From assembly GCF_014384895.1 (NCBI RefSeq), contig NZ_JACRSQ010000001.1, positions 62,001 through 126,000 of the forward strand: a stretch of 64,000 nt of DNA, given 5' to 3'. This DNA comes from Bianquea renquensis (GTDB lineage Bacteria > Bacillota > Clostridia > Lachnospirales > Bianqueaceae). Numbering within the stretch: position 1 is the stretch's first letter; every line of letters starts with the position of its first letter. A model generated the notes under the pieces. That model worked only from the letters and a program-made list of their open reading frames with translations. It did not search any database and was not told the DNA's origin. Positions 51,431-60,565 of this stretch are shown piece after piece. Made by a program: the position numbers and the translations under genes.

Positions 51431-52690
51431 ATGTTAACACAAGCGCCGAGAGGTACCTATGATTTATTTGGAAGCGACATTCGGACGTGGCAGATGATTG
51501 AAAAAGAGGTTTACACCCTTATGGAGGAGTATCGTTTTCAGGAGATTCGCACGCCGATTTTTGAACATACGGAACTGTTTCAGCGGGGGGTTGGCGATAC
51601 GACAGATATCGTGCAAAAGGAGATGTATACGTTTTTAGACAAAGGCGGCCGCAGTATCACCCTAAAGCCAGAGGGCACGGCTGGGGCGGCGAGAGCCTAT
51701 CTGGAGCGAAGATTGTTTGCCGATGCCCAGCCGACGAAGCTCTTTTATCTGACACCGTGTTTTCGATATGAAAAGCCGCAGGCCGGACGGGACCGGCAAT
51801 TTTATCAGTTTGGCTGTGAGCTGTACGGGGCTGGTGGATATATGGCGGACGCGGAGGTTATATCCATCGCCTACAGCCTTCTTACCCGTCTGGGGATCAG
51901 CAATGTGACGCTGCACATTAATTCTTTGGGAGGGCCGCAGTGCCGAAAGGCCTACAATCAAAAGCTGGCAGAGTATTTTATGGACAACAGGGAAAAGCTG
52001 TGTCCCACCTGCCAAGAGAGATTGAATAAGAATCCCCTGCGGATCTTAGACTGTAAATCGCCGGTCTGTCAGGAAGTGGTGAAAGATGCTCCGTCAACCA
52101 TCGACAATCTGGGAACGGAATGCCGGGAGCACTTCGACAATCTGACGAAGCAGCTGACGGAATTGGAAATTCCCTTTGTCATCGACAGCGGCATCGTCCG
52201 GGGACTGGACTACTACACGCGGACGGTGTTTGAATTCGTCTGCAATGATATCGGGGCACAGGGGACCATATGCGGCGGCGGGCGCTACGACGGCCTGATC
52301 GAAGAGCTGGGAGGCGATCCGACGCCGGCCGTTGGATTTGCAATCGGTATCGGCCGGCTGATCATGGCGATGGAAGCCATCAGAGGGAAAACTGTCTGGA
52401 AGGAAGAAGCCGATCTGTACATCGGCCACATTGGGGACAGCGCCGGAAAGACGGCGTCCCGGCTGGCATTTTTGCTCCGTTCAAAAGGATTCCGTGTAGA
52501 AACAGATCTGATGGGACGGAGTGTGAAGGCGCAGATGAAATATGCCAACAAAATCGGCGCGCGATTCACTTTAATTTTGGGGGATACGGAGATATCGCAG
52601 AAGGAAGCCGTGCTAAAAAATATGGCGGACGGCTCCACGATGCAGGTACAGTTTGAAGACTTGGAAGCCCTTGGGGCGGCAATCCGATAA
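51431..52690 (+). CDS. hisS: Histidyl-tRNA synthetase
   Basis: 419-residue class II synthetase. The N-terminal PRGTYDLFG start, motif 2 (PCFRYEKPQAGRDRQF), the histidine A motif GLDYYTRTVFEF and motif 3 region GGGRYDGLIEELGG are intact; a C-terminal anticodon-binding domain follows. The ATG at 51431 has GGAGG 6-8 nt upstream; in-frame codons upstream lie inside the T-box. First gene of the hisS-aspS operon, 17 nt before aspS. Confidence 0.97.
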   Translation: MLTQAPRGTYDLFGSDIRTWQMIEKEVYTLMEEYRFQEIRTPIFEHTELFQRGVGDTTDIVQKEMYTFLDKGGRSITLKPEGTAGAARAYLERRLFADAQPTKLFYLTPCFRYEKPQAGRDRQFYQFGCELYGAGGYMADAEVISIAYSLLTRLGISNVTLHINSLGGPQCRKAYNQKLAEYFMDNREKLCPTCQERLNKNPLRILDCKSPVCQEVVKDAPSTIDNLGTECREHFDNLTKQLTELEIPFVIDSGIVRGLDYYTRTVFEFVCNDIGAQGTICGGGRYDGLIEELGGDPTPAVGFAIGIGRLIMAMEAIRGKTVWKEEADLYIGHIGDSAGKTASRLAFLLRSKGFRVETDLMGRSVKAQMKYANKIGARFTLILGDTEISQKEAVLKNMADGSTMQVQFEDLEALGAAIR

Positions 52691-52707
52691 TACTAGGAGG
52701 AAAGACA

Positions 52708-54501
52708 ATGGAGGAAGCATTGAGTGGAGTGAAGCGCACCCTGTACTGTGGGGAGTTGCGGGAAGAGCATATCGGCCAGCGCGTTACGATTATGGGATGG
52801 GTACAGAAACAGCGAAACAAAGGCAGCCTCATCTTTTTGGATATACGGGACCGGAAAGGGGTCGTCCAGGCAGTTTTATCGCAGGATCAGGCCACGGAGG
52901 AGACATTTGAGAAGGCCAGCCGTATCCGCAGTGAGTATGTGGTTGCTGTCACAGGGATTGTGAAGGCACGAGATGGCGGCGTCAACGAAAAGTTAGCCAC
53001 AGGCGGGGTTGAAGTCGAAGTTCAGGAGCTTAAGATCTTATCACAGGCCAAGACACCGCCCTTCCAGATTTTAGATGAGGTGGAGGTGCGGGATGAGCTG
53101 CGCTTAAAATATCGCTATCTGGATCTGCGCAGGCCGCGGCTGCAAAAGAATCTCTTGCTGCGCCATCAGGTGGCACAGTCTATACGAAATTTCTTGAATC
53201 AGGAGAATTTTCTGGAGATTGAGACGCCCATGCTGATCAAAAGCACGCCCGAGGGCGCCCGGGATTATCTGGTTCCAAGCCGCGTCCATCCAGGAGAATT
53301 CTACGCGCTTCCGCAATCGCCCCAGATGTATAAACAATTGTTGATGATCTCTGGATTTGACCGCTACTATCAGATCGTTCGATGCTTCCGGGACGAGGAT
53401 TTGCGCGCGGACCGGCAGCCAGAATTTACACAGGTGGATATGGAGATGTCCTTCGTCGAGGAAGATGACGTCATGGACGTGAACGAGCGGATGCTGGCAC
53501 ATGTGTTCCGGGAATCCGCCGGATGGGAGATCCAATTGCCATTGCCCCGAATCACCTGGCAGGAAGCCATGGATCGATTTGGGTCGGACAAGCCGGACAT
53601 GCGTTTTGGAATGGAAATTACGGATATTTCGGAGGTGGTGTCCCACTGTGGGTTTCAGGTGTTTGAAAGCGCGGTGGCGGATGGAGGAAGCGTGCGGGGG
53701 ATCACGGCCCCAGGATGTGCGGGGATGCCTCGCAAGCAGATCGATGCACTGGGAGAAATCGCAAAACTCTTCAAAGCCAAGGGATTAGCGTGGATTGCCT
53801 TTCTTGAGGATGGATCGGTCAAATCCCCCATCGCCAAGTTTTTAACGGACGAGACCGTAGCCGCTATCGGGTCCGCTATGGGAGCGAAAAAAGGCGATCT
53901 GTGCCTGCTCTGTGCCGACCGCAATCCAGTGGTGTGGAGCGTGCTTGGCAACTTGAGATTGGAGATGGGCCGAAGGCTGGGATTGACGGATCCTGAGAAG
54001 CATGCCTTCGTGTGGGTGACGGATTTTCCAATGTTTGAGTACAATGAGGAAGAGGGCCGGTACACGGCAATGCACCATCCCTTTACCATGCCGCGGGAAG
54101 AGGATTTGGTCTATCTGGAGAGCGCGCCCCATAAGGTTCGCGCGAAGGCGTACGATATCGTGCTCAACGGTGTGGAGATCGGTGGCGGCAGCATCCGTAT
54201 CCATCAGCGCGACGTCCAGGAGCGGATCTTTAAGGCTCTGGGCTTTACCATGGAAGAGGCGGCAAATCGGTTTGGATTCTTTATGGAAGCCTTTACCTAC
54301 GGAGCGCCGCCCCACGGGGGCTTGGCCTATGGCTTTGACCGCTTGATTATGCTCATGAGCGGGGAGGATAGCATCCGTGACGTGATCGCATTCCCTAAGG
54401 TGAAGGACGCCTCATGCTTGATGAGCGGCGCGCCGGATAAGGTTGATGTGCAGCAGCTGGACGAGCTGCATCTGGCCATCGAACAGGAGAAAACGGAGTA
54501 A
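52708..54501 (+). CDS. aspS: Aspartyl-tRNA synthetase
   Basis: 597-residue bacterial-type AspRS. An N-terminal OB-fold anticodon domain (GWVQKQRNKGSLIFLDIRD), class II motifs (RYLDLRRPRL, FRDEDLRADRQPEF), the large GAD insertion and the C-terminal GLAYGFDRL motif are all present. AGGAGG precedes the ATG. The length is standard. It is controlled with hisS by the upstream T-box. Whether it is discriminating or also charges tRNA-Asn cannot be decided here. Confidence 0.97.
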   Translation: MEEALSGVKRTLYCGELREEHIGQRVTIMGWVQKQRNKGSLIFLDIRDRKGVVQAVLSQDQATEETFEKASRIRSEYVVAVTGIVKARDGGVNEKLATGGVEVEVQELKILSQAKTPPFQILDEVEVRDELRLKYRYLDLRRPRLQKNLLLRHQVAQSIRNFLNQENFLEIETPMLIKSTPEGARDYLVPSRVHPGEFYALPQSPQMYKQLLMISGFDRYYQIVRCFRDEDLRADRQPEFTQVDMEMSFVEEDDVMDVNERMLAHVFRESAGWEIQLPLPRITWQEAMDRFGSDKPDMRFGMEITDISEVVSHCGFQVFESAVADGGSVRGITAPGCAGMPRKQIDALGEIAKLFKAKGLAWIAFLEDGSVKSPIAKFLTDETVAAIGSAMGAKKGDLCLLCADRNPVVWSVLGNLRLEMGRRLGLTDPEKHAFVWVTDFPMFEYNEEEGRYTAMHHPFTMPREEDLVYLESAPHKVRAKAYDIVLNGVEIGGGSIRIHQRDVQERIFKALGFTMEEAANRFGFFMEAFTYGAPPHGGLAYGFDRLIMLMSGEDSIRDVIAFPKVKDASCLMSGAPDKVDVQQLDELHLAIEQEKTE

Positions 54502-54529
54502 ACCAGCGCGGCTTTCGATAGATCAAAAA

Positions 54530-54561
54530 CGGGAGTTTATGTATCTCGACATAAACTCCCG
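54530..54561 (-). terminator. Rho-independent terminator of the HPr-like gene
   Basis: A 13-bp perfect stem (54530-54542 with 54549-54561) followed on the minus strand by TTTTTG. It can also fold on the plus strand past aspS but has no T-run there. Confidence 0.8.
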
Positions 54562-54585
54562 GGAAGTGCTAAAAAAAAAGACTGC

Positions 54586-54819
54586 TTACTTTGCCAGAAA
54601 AGCAGTCAGTTCCGGTAATACCTTCTCCGCCACGGCGTCGTCGTGGACGTCTAGACGAATGGGCTGGCTCAGATCTAGGCTAAAAATTCCCATGATAGAC
54701 TTGGCATCGATGACATATCGACCGGAGACAAGGTCAAATTCGCCCTCATAGCGACTCACAGTATTGACAAAATTTTTAACCTTGTCGATAGAGTTTAATA
54801 AAACTTCTACAGATTGCAT
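54586..54819 (-). CDS. HPr-like protein lacking the phosphorylatable histidine
   Basis: 77-residue protein with the HPr fold pattern: an N-terminal strand, a first helix, SGRYVIDAKSIMGIFSLDL and a final helix. The PTS active site GxHARPA, which carries His15, is replaced by SIDKVKNFV. The regulatory Ser46 region is kept as KSIMG (S41). It therefore cannot work as a PTS phosphocarrier, but might still be a Crh-like regulator through the serine. Crh in Bacillus keeps the fold with Gln15. The ATG at 54819 follows AAAGGGG. It is monocistronic, between aspS and mtaB on the opposite strand. Confidence 0.78.
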   Translation of the reverse strand: MQSVEVLLNSIDKVKNFVNTVSRYEGEFDLVSGRYVIDAKSIMGIFSLDLSQPIRLDVHDDAVAEKVLPELTAFLAK

Positions 54820-54935
54820 AGGATCTACCCCTTTCAAATTGGACATAATATGTTGATTCAATCTCTCTCCCATACCTCTTTATCTTAAGTGTTTCCCGAA
54901 AATATGTCAACTATTATTTTCACTAAAAATTTATG

Positions 54936-54964
54936 TTGTAATTCTTTGGTTTATTAGATATAAT
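54936..54964 (+). promoter_or_regulatory. Sigma-A promoter upstream of mtaB
   Basis: TTGTAA (54936-54941), a 17-nt spacer and TATAAT (54959-54964). It leads a unit that may run through mtaB, UPF0297 and yqgF. Confidence 0.65.
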
Positions 54965-55056
54965 ATAGGAATAAGAGATGTTGCGGAGTAAAAGCCTGCA
55001 AGGTGGAAATGCGGTAAAATACTGTATCAGGCCTTGCTATCAATCGAGGTGTATTT

Positions 55057-56403
55057 GTGGACGAAAGAAAAGAGCGGCATCAGGATATGGAGATGAGAGT
55101 CGCTTGTTGCACTTTGGGGTGCAAAGTGAATCAATATGAGTCCCAAACTGTTTTGGATCGATTTGCGGAGCATGAGTATCGCATCGTGGATTTCTCCGAC
55201 TTCGCGGATGTGTATATCATCAACACCTGCACAGTGACCCAGATTGCAGCTAGAAAATCGAGGCAGATGATTCATCGGGCAAGAAAGCATAATCCCAATG
55301 CGGTGATTGCGGCCATGGGCTGTTATATCCACAAGGACGAGGGACAGATTTTGGACGGCATCGTCGATGTGGCGGTGGGAAATCGGGATAAGATGAACAT
55401 CCTTTCTCTGGTGGAAGACTGCCAGCGCCAGCGTGGGCTTCGAGTGCCGGGGACTCCTGAGGCTTCTGAGAACCGCAGAGGCCCTCGGCGCGGCCCAGGC
55501 AGGGAGCAGACTCGGGCGTTCTTGAAGGTGCAGGACGGATGCCGCCAATACTGTTCTTACTGCATTATACCCTACGTTCGTGGGCCCTTGGCGAGCAAAG
55601 AGCCTTATCAGGCGGTGGCGGAAGCGCGTGACTTTGCAGAGGCTGGCTATAAAGAGATTGTGTTGACAGGAATACATTTGAGCTCTTATGGCAAAGATTT
55701 AGAAAAGCCTTCGTCCCTGGCGGAGCTCATCGGGCTGCTGGGACAGATTGAGGGCCTTCACCGGATTCGGTTGGGCTCACTGGAGCCCAGAATGATAACG
55801 CAATCCTTTTTGGACTCCGTGGGTGGAACTCGTACGCTATGCCCGCATTTTCATTTATCGCTGCAGAGCGGCAGTGCTGCAACCCTGTCGCAGATGAACC
55901 GAAAATATACGCCCGACGAATATGGAAAAGCGGTGGACCTTTTGCGGGCAACCTACGCTGACGCCGCCGTTACAACCGATGTGATTGTGGGATTTCCCGG
56001 GGAGACGGAGGCAGAATTTCTTGCATCCGCTGATTTTGTGAGAACCATTGGATTCGCCCACGTCCATGTATTTAAGTATTCCCGCATGGAGGGGACAAAG
56101 GCGGCGGAGCGCCCGGACCAGATTCCAGAGGAGGAGAAGCAACGGCGCAGCGAAGAGATGCTGAGGATTGCGGATGAAGGCTCGCGGCACTATCTGACCA
56201 AGTATATTGGGGCTGTCAAGGAAGTGTTGGTGGAAGAGTATCATGTGGATGGAAAATACTGGGAAGGATATACCGATAATTATATTAAGGTACGAATACC
56301 CGCGGAGGATGGGTACGACTGGCGAAATCAATTGCTGCACATCAAGCTTGAATCCATGGATGTCAGACAGCATGACTATTATATGTGGGGGGTGACTGTA
56401 TGA
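55057..56403 (+). CDS. mtaB: tRNA (t6A37) C2-methylthiotransferase
   Basis: 448-residue radical SAM methylthiotransferase. It converts t6A37 to ms2t6A37 in ANN-decoding tRNAs. The UPF0004 domain carries three cluster cysteines (TLGCKVNQYE, NTCTVT, GCYIHKD), the radical SAM motif is C162-x3-C166-x2-C169, and a C-terminal TRAM-like domain follows. The CKVNQYE form points to MtaB rather than MiaB or RimO. The GTG start at 55057 has GAGGTG 5 nt upstream; an ATG at 55087 is a possible alternative with a weaker site. The stop overlaps the UPF0297 start (ATGA). Confidence 0.93.
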   Translation: MDERKERHQDMEMRVACCTLGCKVNQYESQTVLDRFAEHEYRIVDFSDFADVYIINTCTVTQIAARKSRQMIHRARKHNPNAVIAAMGCYIHKDEGQILDGIVDVAVGNRDKMNILSLVEDCQRQRGLRVPGTPEASENRRGPRRGPGREQTRAFLKVQDGCRQYCSYCIIPYVRGPLASKEPYQAVAEARDFAEAGYKEIVLTGIHLSSYGKDLEKPSSLAELIGLLGQIEGLHRIRLGSLEPRMITQSFLDSVGGTRTLCPHFHLSLQSGSAATLSQMNRKYTPDEYGKAVDLLRATYADAAVTTDVIVGFPGETEAEFLASADFVRTIGFAHVHVFKYSRMEGTKAAERPDQIPEEEKQRRSEEMLRIADEGSRHYLTKYIGAVKEVLVEEYHVDGKYWEGYTDNYIKVRIPAEDGYDWRNQLLHIKLESMDVRQHDYYMWGVTV

Positions 56404-56681
56404 GCGAATTTGACACACAGTATTTCCGGATTATCAATGATTCGGAAAATATGGTACGCAATACGCTGATCGATGTGTACCGGTCTCTGATGTTTAAGGG
56501 ATATAATCCTGTCAACCAGATGGTGGGGTATATTATGTCCGGAGATCCGACCTATATCACCAGCTATGATAATGCGAGAAGTAAGATTACGCATATTAAT
56601 CGGGACGAGATCGTAGAAGAATTGGTGAAAGCATTTGTGGAGCATTATCAGCTGGACAAGAAAGAAGATCCCCGGCCATGA
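56400..56681 (+). CDS. UPF0297 (IreB-type) regulatory protein
   Basis: 93-residue UPF0297/DUF965 protein. The family pattern is plain: TQYFRI, LIDVYRSLMFKGYNPVNQMVGYIMSGDPTYITSYDNAR in parts, and RDEIVEELVKAFVEHY. In Enterococcus the homologue IreB is a phosphorylated target of the PASTA kinase IreK; here that is only inferred. It overlaps mtaB at its start and yqgF at its end (ATGA), the usual UPF0297-yqgF pairing of Firmicutes. Confidence 0.92.
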   Translation: MSEFDTQYFRIINDSENMVRNTLIDVYRSLMFKGYNPVNQMVGYIMSGDPTYITSYDNARSKITHINRDEIVEELVKAFVEHYQLDKKEDPRP

Positions 56682-57484
56682 GGTACATGGGGTTGGATTT
56701 TGGCGCGAAGACCGTGGGGGTAGCCCTCAGTGATCCGTCTGGTCTTATTGCCAGCCCGCTGGAGACCATCCATAGAGCGGAGGAGGAGAATCTAAAGGCG
56801 ACGATTCGAAGGATCTGTCAGCTGGTTAAAGAGTTTGAAGTTGGCGCTGTCGTCCTTGGATTTCCAAAAAATATGAATAATACCCTTGGGCCTCGAGCGG
56901 AAAAGACCCAGGCGTTTCAGAGACGGCTTAACAGAGATCTATATCAGGTGGAGGTCACCTTGTGGGACGAGCGCCTCAGCACCAGGGCCGCAGAGTCTGT
57001 ATTGCAGATGGCGGATATGGGAGATAGGCGTCAGCGGAAGCAGTACGTCGACAAGATGGCCGCTGCCTACATTCTCCAGGGATATTTAGATTCTCTGCAC
57101 AATAAAAAACAAAGTGAGAAAGGACATGATAGGATGGAAGAGGAGATCAAAGTTATCACGCTGTATGATCCGGTTGAGCAGGCTTGCATTGAGATGGAGG
57201 TCATCGACGAGATGGAGTATGACGGCGGCATGTATCTGTTGGCGGCGGAATTTGATGACGAGATGGAAATGGAAGACGGGGAAGAACTGGACGAGGAGGA
57301 CGAAGATTCCGATACCGCATATATTTTCAAAGTCTGCCCGGAAGCGGATTCAGAGTACAAAGTGATGGCGGACGATGTGGAAGAGTACTTTGTGACCACA
57401 GCGCTGACGGAAGAAGAATTTCACAGTGTGGCGCAGCAGTTCATGGAGTCCGAAGACTATGACCTTGAAGAAGAGGACGAATAG
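56678..57484 (+). CDS. YqgF/RuvX nuclease domain fused to a DUF1292 domain
   Basis: 268-residue fusion. Residues 1-145 are YqgF/RuvX (MGLDFGAKTVGVALSD, VLGFPKNMNN, LWDERLSTRAAE, DKMAAAYILQGYL), an RNase H-fold protein linked to 16S rRNA 5' processing. Residues 153-268 are DUF1292 (EEEIKVITLYD ... YIFKVCPEADSEYKVMADDVEEYFV) with a very acidic insert and tail. In most Firmicutes these are two adjacent genes; here no stop separates them. An internal ATG (57134) with AAAGGA about 12 nt upstream could also give free DUF1292. The start overlaps the UPF0297 stop (ATGA). Confidence 0.85.
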   Translation: MRYMGLDFGAKTVGVALSDPSGLIASPLETIHRAEEENLKATIRRICQLVKEFEVGAVVLGFPKNMNNTLGPRAEKTQAFQRRLNRDLYQVEVTLWDERLSTRAAESVLQMADMGDRRQRKQYVDKMAAAYILQGYLDSLHNKKQSEKGHDRMEEEIKVITLYDPVEQACIEMEVIDEMEYDGGMYLLAAEFDDEMEMEDGEELDEEDEDSDTAYIFKVCPEADSEYKVMADDVEEYFVTTALTEEEFHSVAQQFMESEDYDLEEEDE

Positions 57485-57741
57485 GATTCGACAGAGAATG
57501 CAGTCCGTATACTAGTTTGCCTGCTGCCGAGGGGCTTCTTCCGCGCGGAGCACATGGCGCGCGAGAGGCAAGCGGTGGACGCCGCATGATTTCTGATTGG
57601 GTCGGGACCCAAAGGTTTGGATGGATGAATGAGTTGAGACCAATACTAGCGCTTCTCCGGCAGGGAGAAGAACATGACAGGAGCATCCAGTACCGGCGCA
57701 GGCGTGAATTACGATATATTAGAAAGAGGAGCGAGTAAGCC
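57485..57741 (+). other. 257-nt spacer between the YqgF fusion and rnjA
   Basis: No confident gene or RNA family. A 27-codon frame (57674 onward, MTGASSTGAG...) overlaps the rnjA start, and a longer frame spans 57517-57738; neither has a good ribosome binding site. GC-rich segments near 57530-57600 could fold. It may be an untranslated leader. Confidence 0.35.
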
Positions 57742-59406
57742 TTGGCATACAAAGTAAAGAGAAAGAAAGTTAGAATTATTCCATTGGGAGGATTGGACCA
57801 GATTGGCCAAAATATGACGCTGGTCGAATGTGAAGATGAAATTTTGATTATTGATTGCGGTCTGGCATTTCCCGAGAACGAGATGCTGGGAATTGATTTG
57901 ATTATCCCGAATTTTGAATATCTTCGAAAGAATAAAGAAAAGATACGCGGAGTTGTGTTGACACATGGACACGAGGACCACATCGGAGCTCTGCCGTATT
58001 TTCTGAAAGAATTCTCCGTGCCGGTATACGGGACGAGGTTGACCGTAGGGCTAGTGGAAAATAAACTGAAAGAGTTCAACTTGAAGCGGTACAGCATGAC
58101 GACGGTAAAGCCTGGGGACGTGATTACGCTGGGCAGCTTTAAGGTGGAGTTCATCAGGACCAACCATAGCATCGGCGATGCGGTGGCGCTGGCGATTACC
58201 ACGCCGGCAGGAGTTCTGGTTCATACGGGAGACTTTAAAGTTGACTATACGCCAATCCACGGCGATATGATTGATTTACAGCGTTTTGCCGATCTGGGAC
58301 GCCGCCGGGTTTTAGCCCTCATGTCAGACAGCACCAACGCGGAGCGCAAAGGCTATACCATGTCCGAGCGCTCGGTGGGGAAGACCTTTACTGAGATGTT
58401 TCCCCATGCGCCAGGACGAATTTTGGTGGCGACCTTTGCCTCCAATGTTGACCGGGTTCAACAGATAATCGATGCCGCTGCAAAATATGAGCGCAAGGTC
58501 GTGATTGTGGGGCGGAGCATGGTTAACGTGGTCAACACCGCGATTGAACTTGGGTATTTGGAAGTTCCGGAGGGTCTTATCATTGATATCGGGGATGTTC
58601 GGGACTATGCGGACGAAGAGCTGGTCATCATCACGACGGGGAGCCAGGGAGAGCCAATGGCTGCGCTGTCGCGCATGGCCTCCGGCGAGCACCGGAATAT
58701 TGAGATCAAACAGGGGGACACGGTGATCTTCAGCTCGAAGCCTGTCCCAGGAAATGAGAAGACGGTGTCGAAGGTGATCAACGATCTCATGAGCCGCGGG
58801 GCGGAGGTCACCTATGAGGACGCCCATGTGTCCGGCCATGCCAGCCAGGAAGAGCTGAAGCTGATCTACAGCCTGGTAAAGCCAAAGTATTTTATACCGG
58901 TTCACGGTGAATTCCGTCACCTGAAAAGCCATGCGGATCTGATCACGGATCTGGGCCACGATGGGAGAAATTCGTTTATTCTCCACAATGGCAATATTCT
59001 GGAGTTGGATAGCTACTCCGGTAAGATTACGGGGGAGATCGATGTCGAACCTGTGCTGGTGGATGGCTTGGGAGTTGGCGACGTGGGCAATATCGTGTTG
59101 CGCGACCGGAAGCATCTATCGGAGGACGGCTTGATGGTGGTGGTCATGACGCTGAAACATCAGACGGGACAGCTGGTCGCCGGACCGGATATTGTATCGC
59201 GGGGATTCGTCTACGTTCGGGAATCAGAGAATCTTATGGATGGCTGCCGCAATGTGGTCATCAAAACCTTCGAGCGCTGTAAAGAACAGCGGGTCAATGA
59301 CTGGAGCAGCATCAAGAATGAGATTCGCGATAATCTCCGCGACCATCTGTGGCGGGAAATTAAGCGAAGCCCCATGATTCTGCCGATTATTATGGAAGTT
59401 CGATGA
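57742..59406 (+). CDS. rnjA: Ribonuclease J
   Basis: 554-residue beta-CASP metallo-beta-lactamase RNase with 5'-3' exonuclease and endonuclease activity, central to mRNA turnover and rRNA maturation. The HGHEDH motif gives H75, H77, D79 and H80; SDSTNAERKG, VHTGDFK and PVHGEFRH supply further ligands and the beta-CASP core. The start is TTG (57742), about 10 nt after GAGGAG, and gives the usual N terminus KVKRKKVRIIPLGG. It is preceded by an unexplained 257-nt spacer and followed by mltG. Confidence 0.94.
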   Translation: MAYKVKRKKVRIIPLGGLDQIGQNMTLVECEDEILIIDCGLAFPENEMLGIDLIIPNFEYLRKNKEKIRGVVLTHGHEDHIGALPYFLKEFSVPVYGTRLTVGLVENKLKEFNLKRYSMTTVKPGDVITLGSFKVEFIRTNHSIGDAVALAITTPAGVLVHTGDFKVDYTPIHGDMIDLQRFADLGRRRVLALMSDSTNAERKGYTMSERSVGKTFTEMFPHAPGRILVATFASNVDRVQQIIDAAAKYERKVVIVGRSMVNVVNTAIELGYLEVPEGLIIDIGDVRDYADEELVIITTGSQGEPMAALSRMASGEHRNIEIKQGDTVIFSSKPVPGNEKTVSKVINDLMSRGAEVTYEDAHVSGHASQEELKLIYSLVKPKYFIPVHGEFRHLKSHADLITDLGHDGRNSFILHNGNILELDSYSGKITGEIDVEPVLVDGLGVGDVGNIVLRDRKHLSEDGLMVVVMTLKHQTGQLVAGPDIVSRGFVYVRESENLMDGCRNVVIKTFERCKEQRVNDWSSIKNEIRDNLRDHLWREIKRSPMILPIIMEVR

Positions 59407-59461
59407 CGCAATTCGCAGCCAGCAATTTACGACTGCGGATGCAGGGTAAAGGATGATAGGA

Positions 59462-60553
59462 ATGGATTATCTCAATAAGATACTGGCTTGGATCGCCAGA
59501 AATTTGAAAAAGGGGATTGCGCTGGTGGCGGTGGTGGTCTGCATTGCCCTGGCGACGATGTTCGCCTACGATCTGGCGTACAACTTTATTCGGAAAGATG
59601 AAAATGTGGCATATGATTCCGATGGAGAGAAGGTCACGCTGACCATTCAAAAAGGCGCGAAGTGTAAAGAGATCGCGGAGCTTTTGGAGAAGGAAGGCAT
59701 CATTGAGGATTCCATGGCATTTCGTCTGAGAGCAAAGCTAAATGGAGCGGAGAACAATTTCCAGTATGGCACCTACGCGTTTGTCAAAAATATGCCGGAC
59801 ACGGTGGTTATGGAAGAGCTGCAGGCAGGAACTAAGGTGGAGGGAACTCGAATCACCTTGGTGGAGGGCTGGAGCATCGCGCAGATGGGGGCATATCTGG
59901 AGGAAAAGGAAATCTGTCTGAAAGAAGAGTTCATTGAGGCTTGCAACAAGACCACATACAATTTCGACTACTACGAAGGGCTTGATGATGCGGGTGAGCG
60001 GCGCAATCTTCTTGAGGGGTATCTCTTTCCGGAGACCTACGATGTGATCCCACAAAATGGCGCGGAAGGTGTTGTCAAGCGCCTGCTTCGGCAATTTGAG
60101 AAGGAATTTGAACCCGGATGGGTGACGAAGGCGGAGAGCATGGGCTATACGGTGGATGAGATCGTGACCATCGCGTCCATCATTGAGAAGGAAGCTAGGA
60201 ATGACGATGAGGAGCGAAAAAATGTCGCCTCTGTCATTTACAACCGCTTAAATTCAGGGATGAAGCTACAGATTGATGCCACGGTTCTATACGCCCAGGG
60301 GCGAGACGGCGAGAGCGTCGATAAGGTGTACAATGTGGATCTGGAGTACGATTCACCGTACAATACGTACCTCTATGAGGGTCTACCGCCAGGCCCTATC
60401 TGTAACCCCAGCCGCAAGGCCATCATCGCAGCGCTAAATCCCAATACGACGGAGTATCTGTATTATGTATTGGACTCAACGACGAATCAACATTTCTTCA
60501 CGAGCAGCTATGACGAGTTTTTGGCTGTCAAGAATGGCGGATCTGCGGGATAA
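59462..60553 (+). CDS. mltG: Endolytic murein transglycosylase MltG
   Basis: 363-residue membrane-anchored lytic transglycosylase. A basic N terminus and one membrane helix (residues 18-38) precede a LysM-like region (TLTIQKGAKCKEIAELLEKEGII) and the catalytic YceG domain. The catalytic Glu lies in TIASIIEKEA, and NTYLYEGLPPGPICNPS is the second signature. It cuts nascent peptidoglycan strands. The ATG at 59462 is 8 nt from AAAGGA; an ATG at 59453 touches that site. Next to it are the tRNA-modification genes, a common arrangement in Firmicutes. Confidence 0.93.
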   Translation: MDYLNKILAWIARNLKKGIALVAVVVCIALATMFAYDLAYNFIRKDENVAYDSDGEKVTLTIQKGAKCKEIAELLEKEGIIEDSMAFRLRAKLNGAENNFQYGTYAFVKNMPDTVVMEELQAGTKVEGTRITLVEGWSIAQMGAYLEEKEICLKEEFIEACNKTTYNFDYYEGLDDAGERRNLLEGYLFPETYDVIPQNGAEGVVKRLLRQFEKEFEPGWVTKAESMGYTVDEIVTIASIIEKEARNDDEERKNVASVIYNRLNSGMKLQIDATVLYAQGRDGESVDKVYNVDLEYDSPYNTYLYEGLPPGPICNPSRKAIIAALNPNTTEYLYYVLDSTTNQHFFTSSYDEFLAVKNGGSAG

Positions 60554-60565
60554 TGGAGAGAAAGA

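Noticed and set aside
57485..57741. RNase P RNA or 6S RNA in the rnjA leader
   Set aside because: The conserved RNase P core and the complementary ends of 6S RNA were not found.
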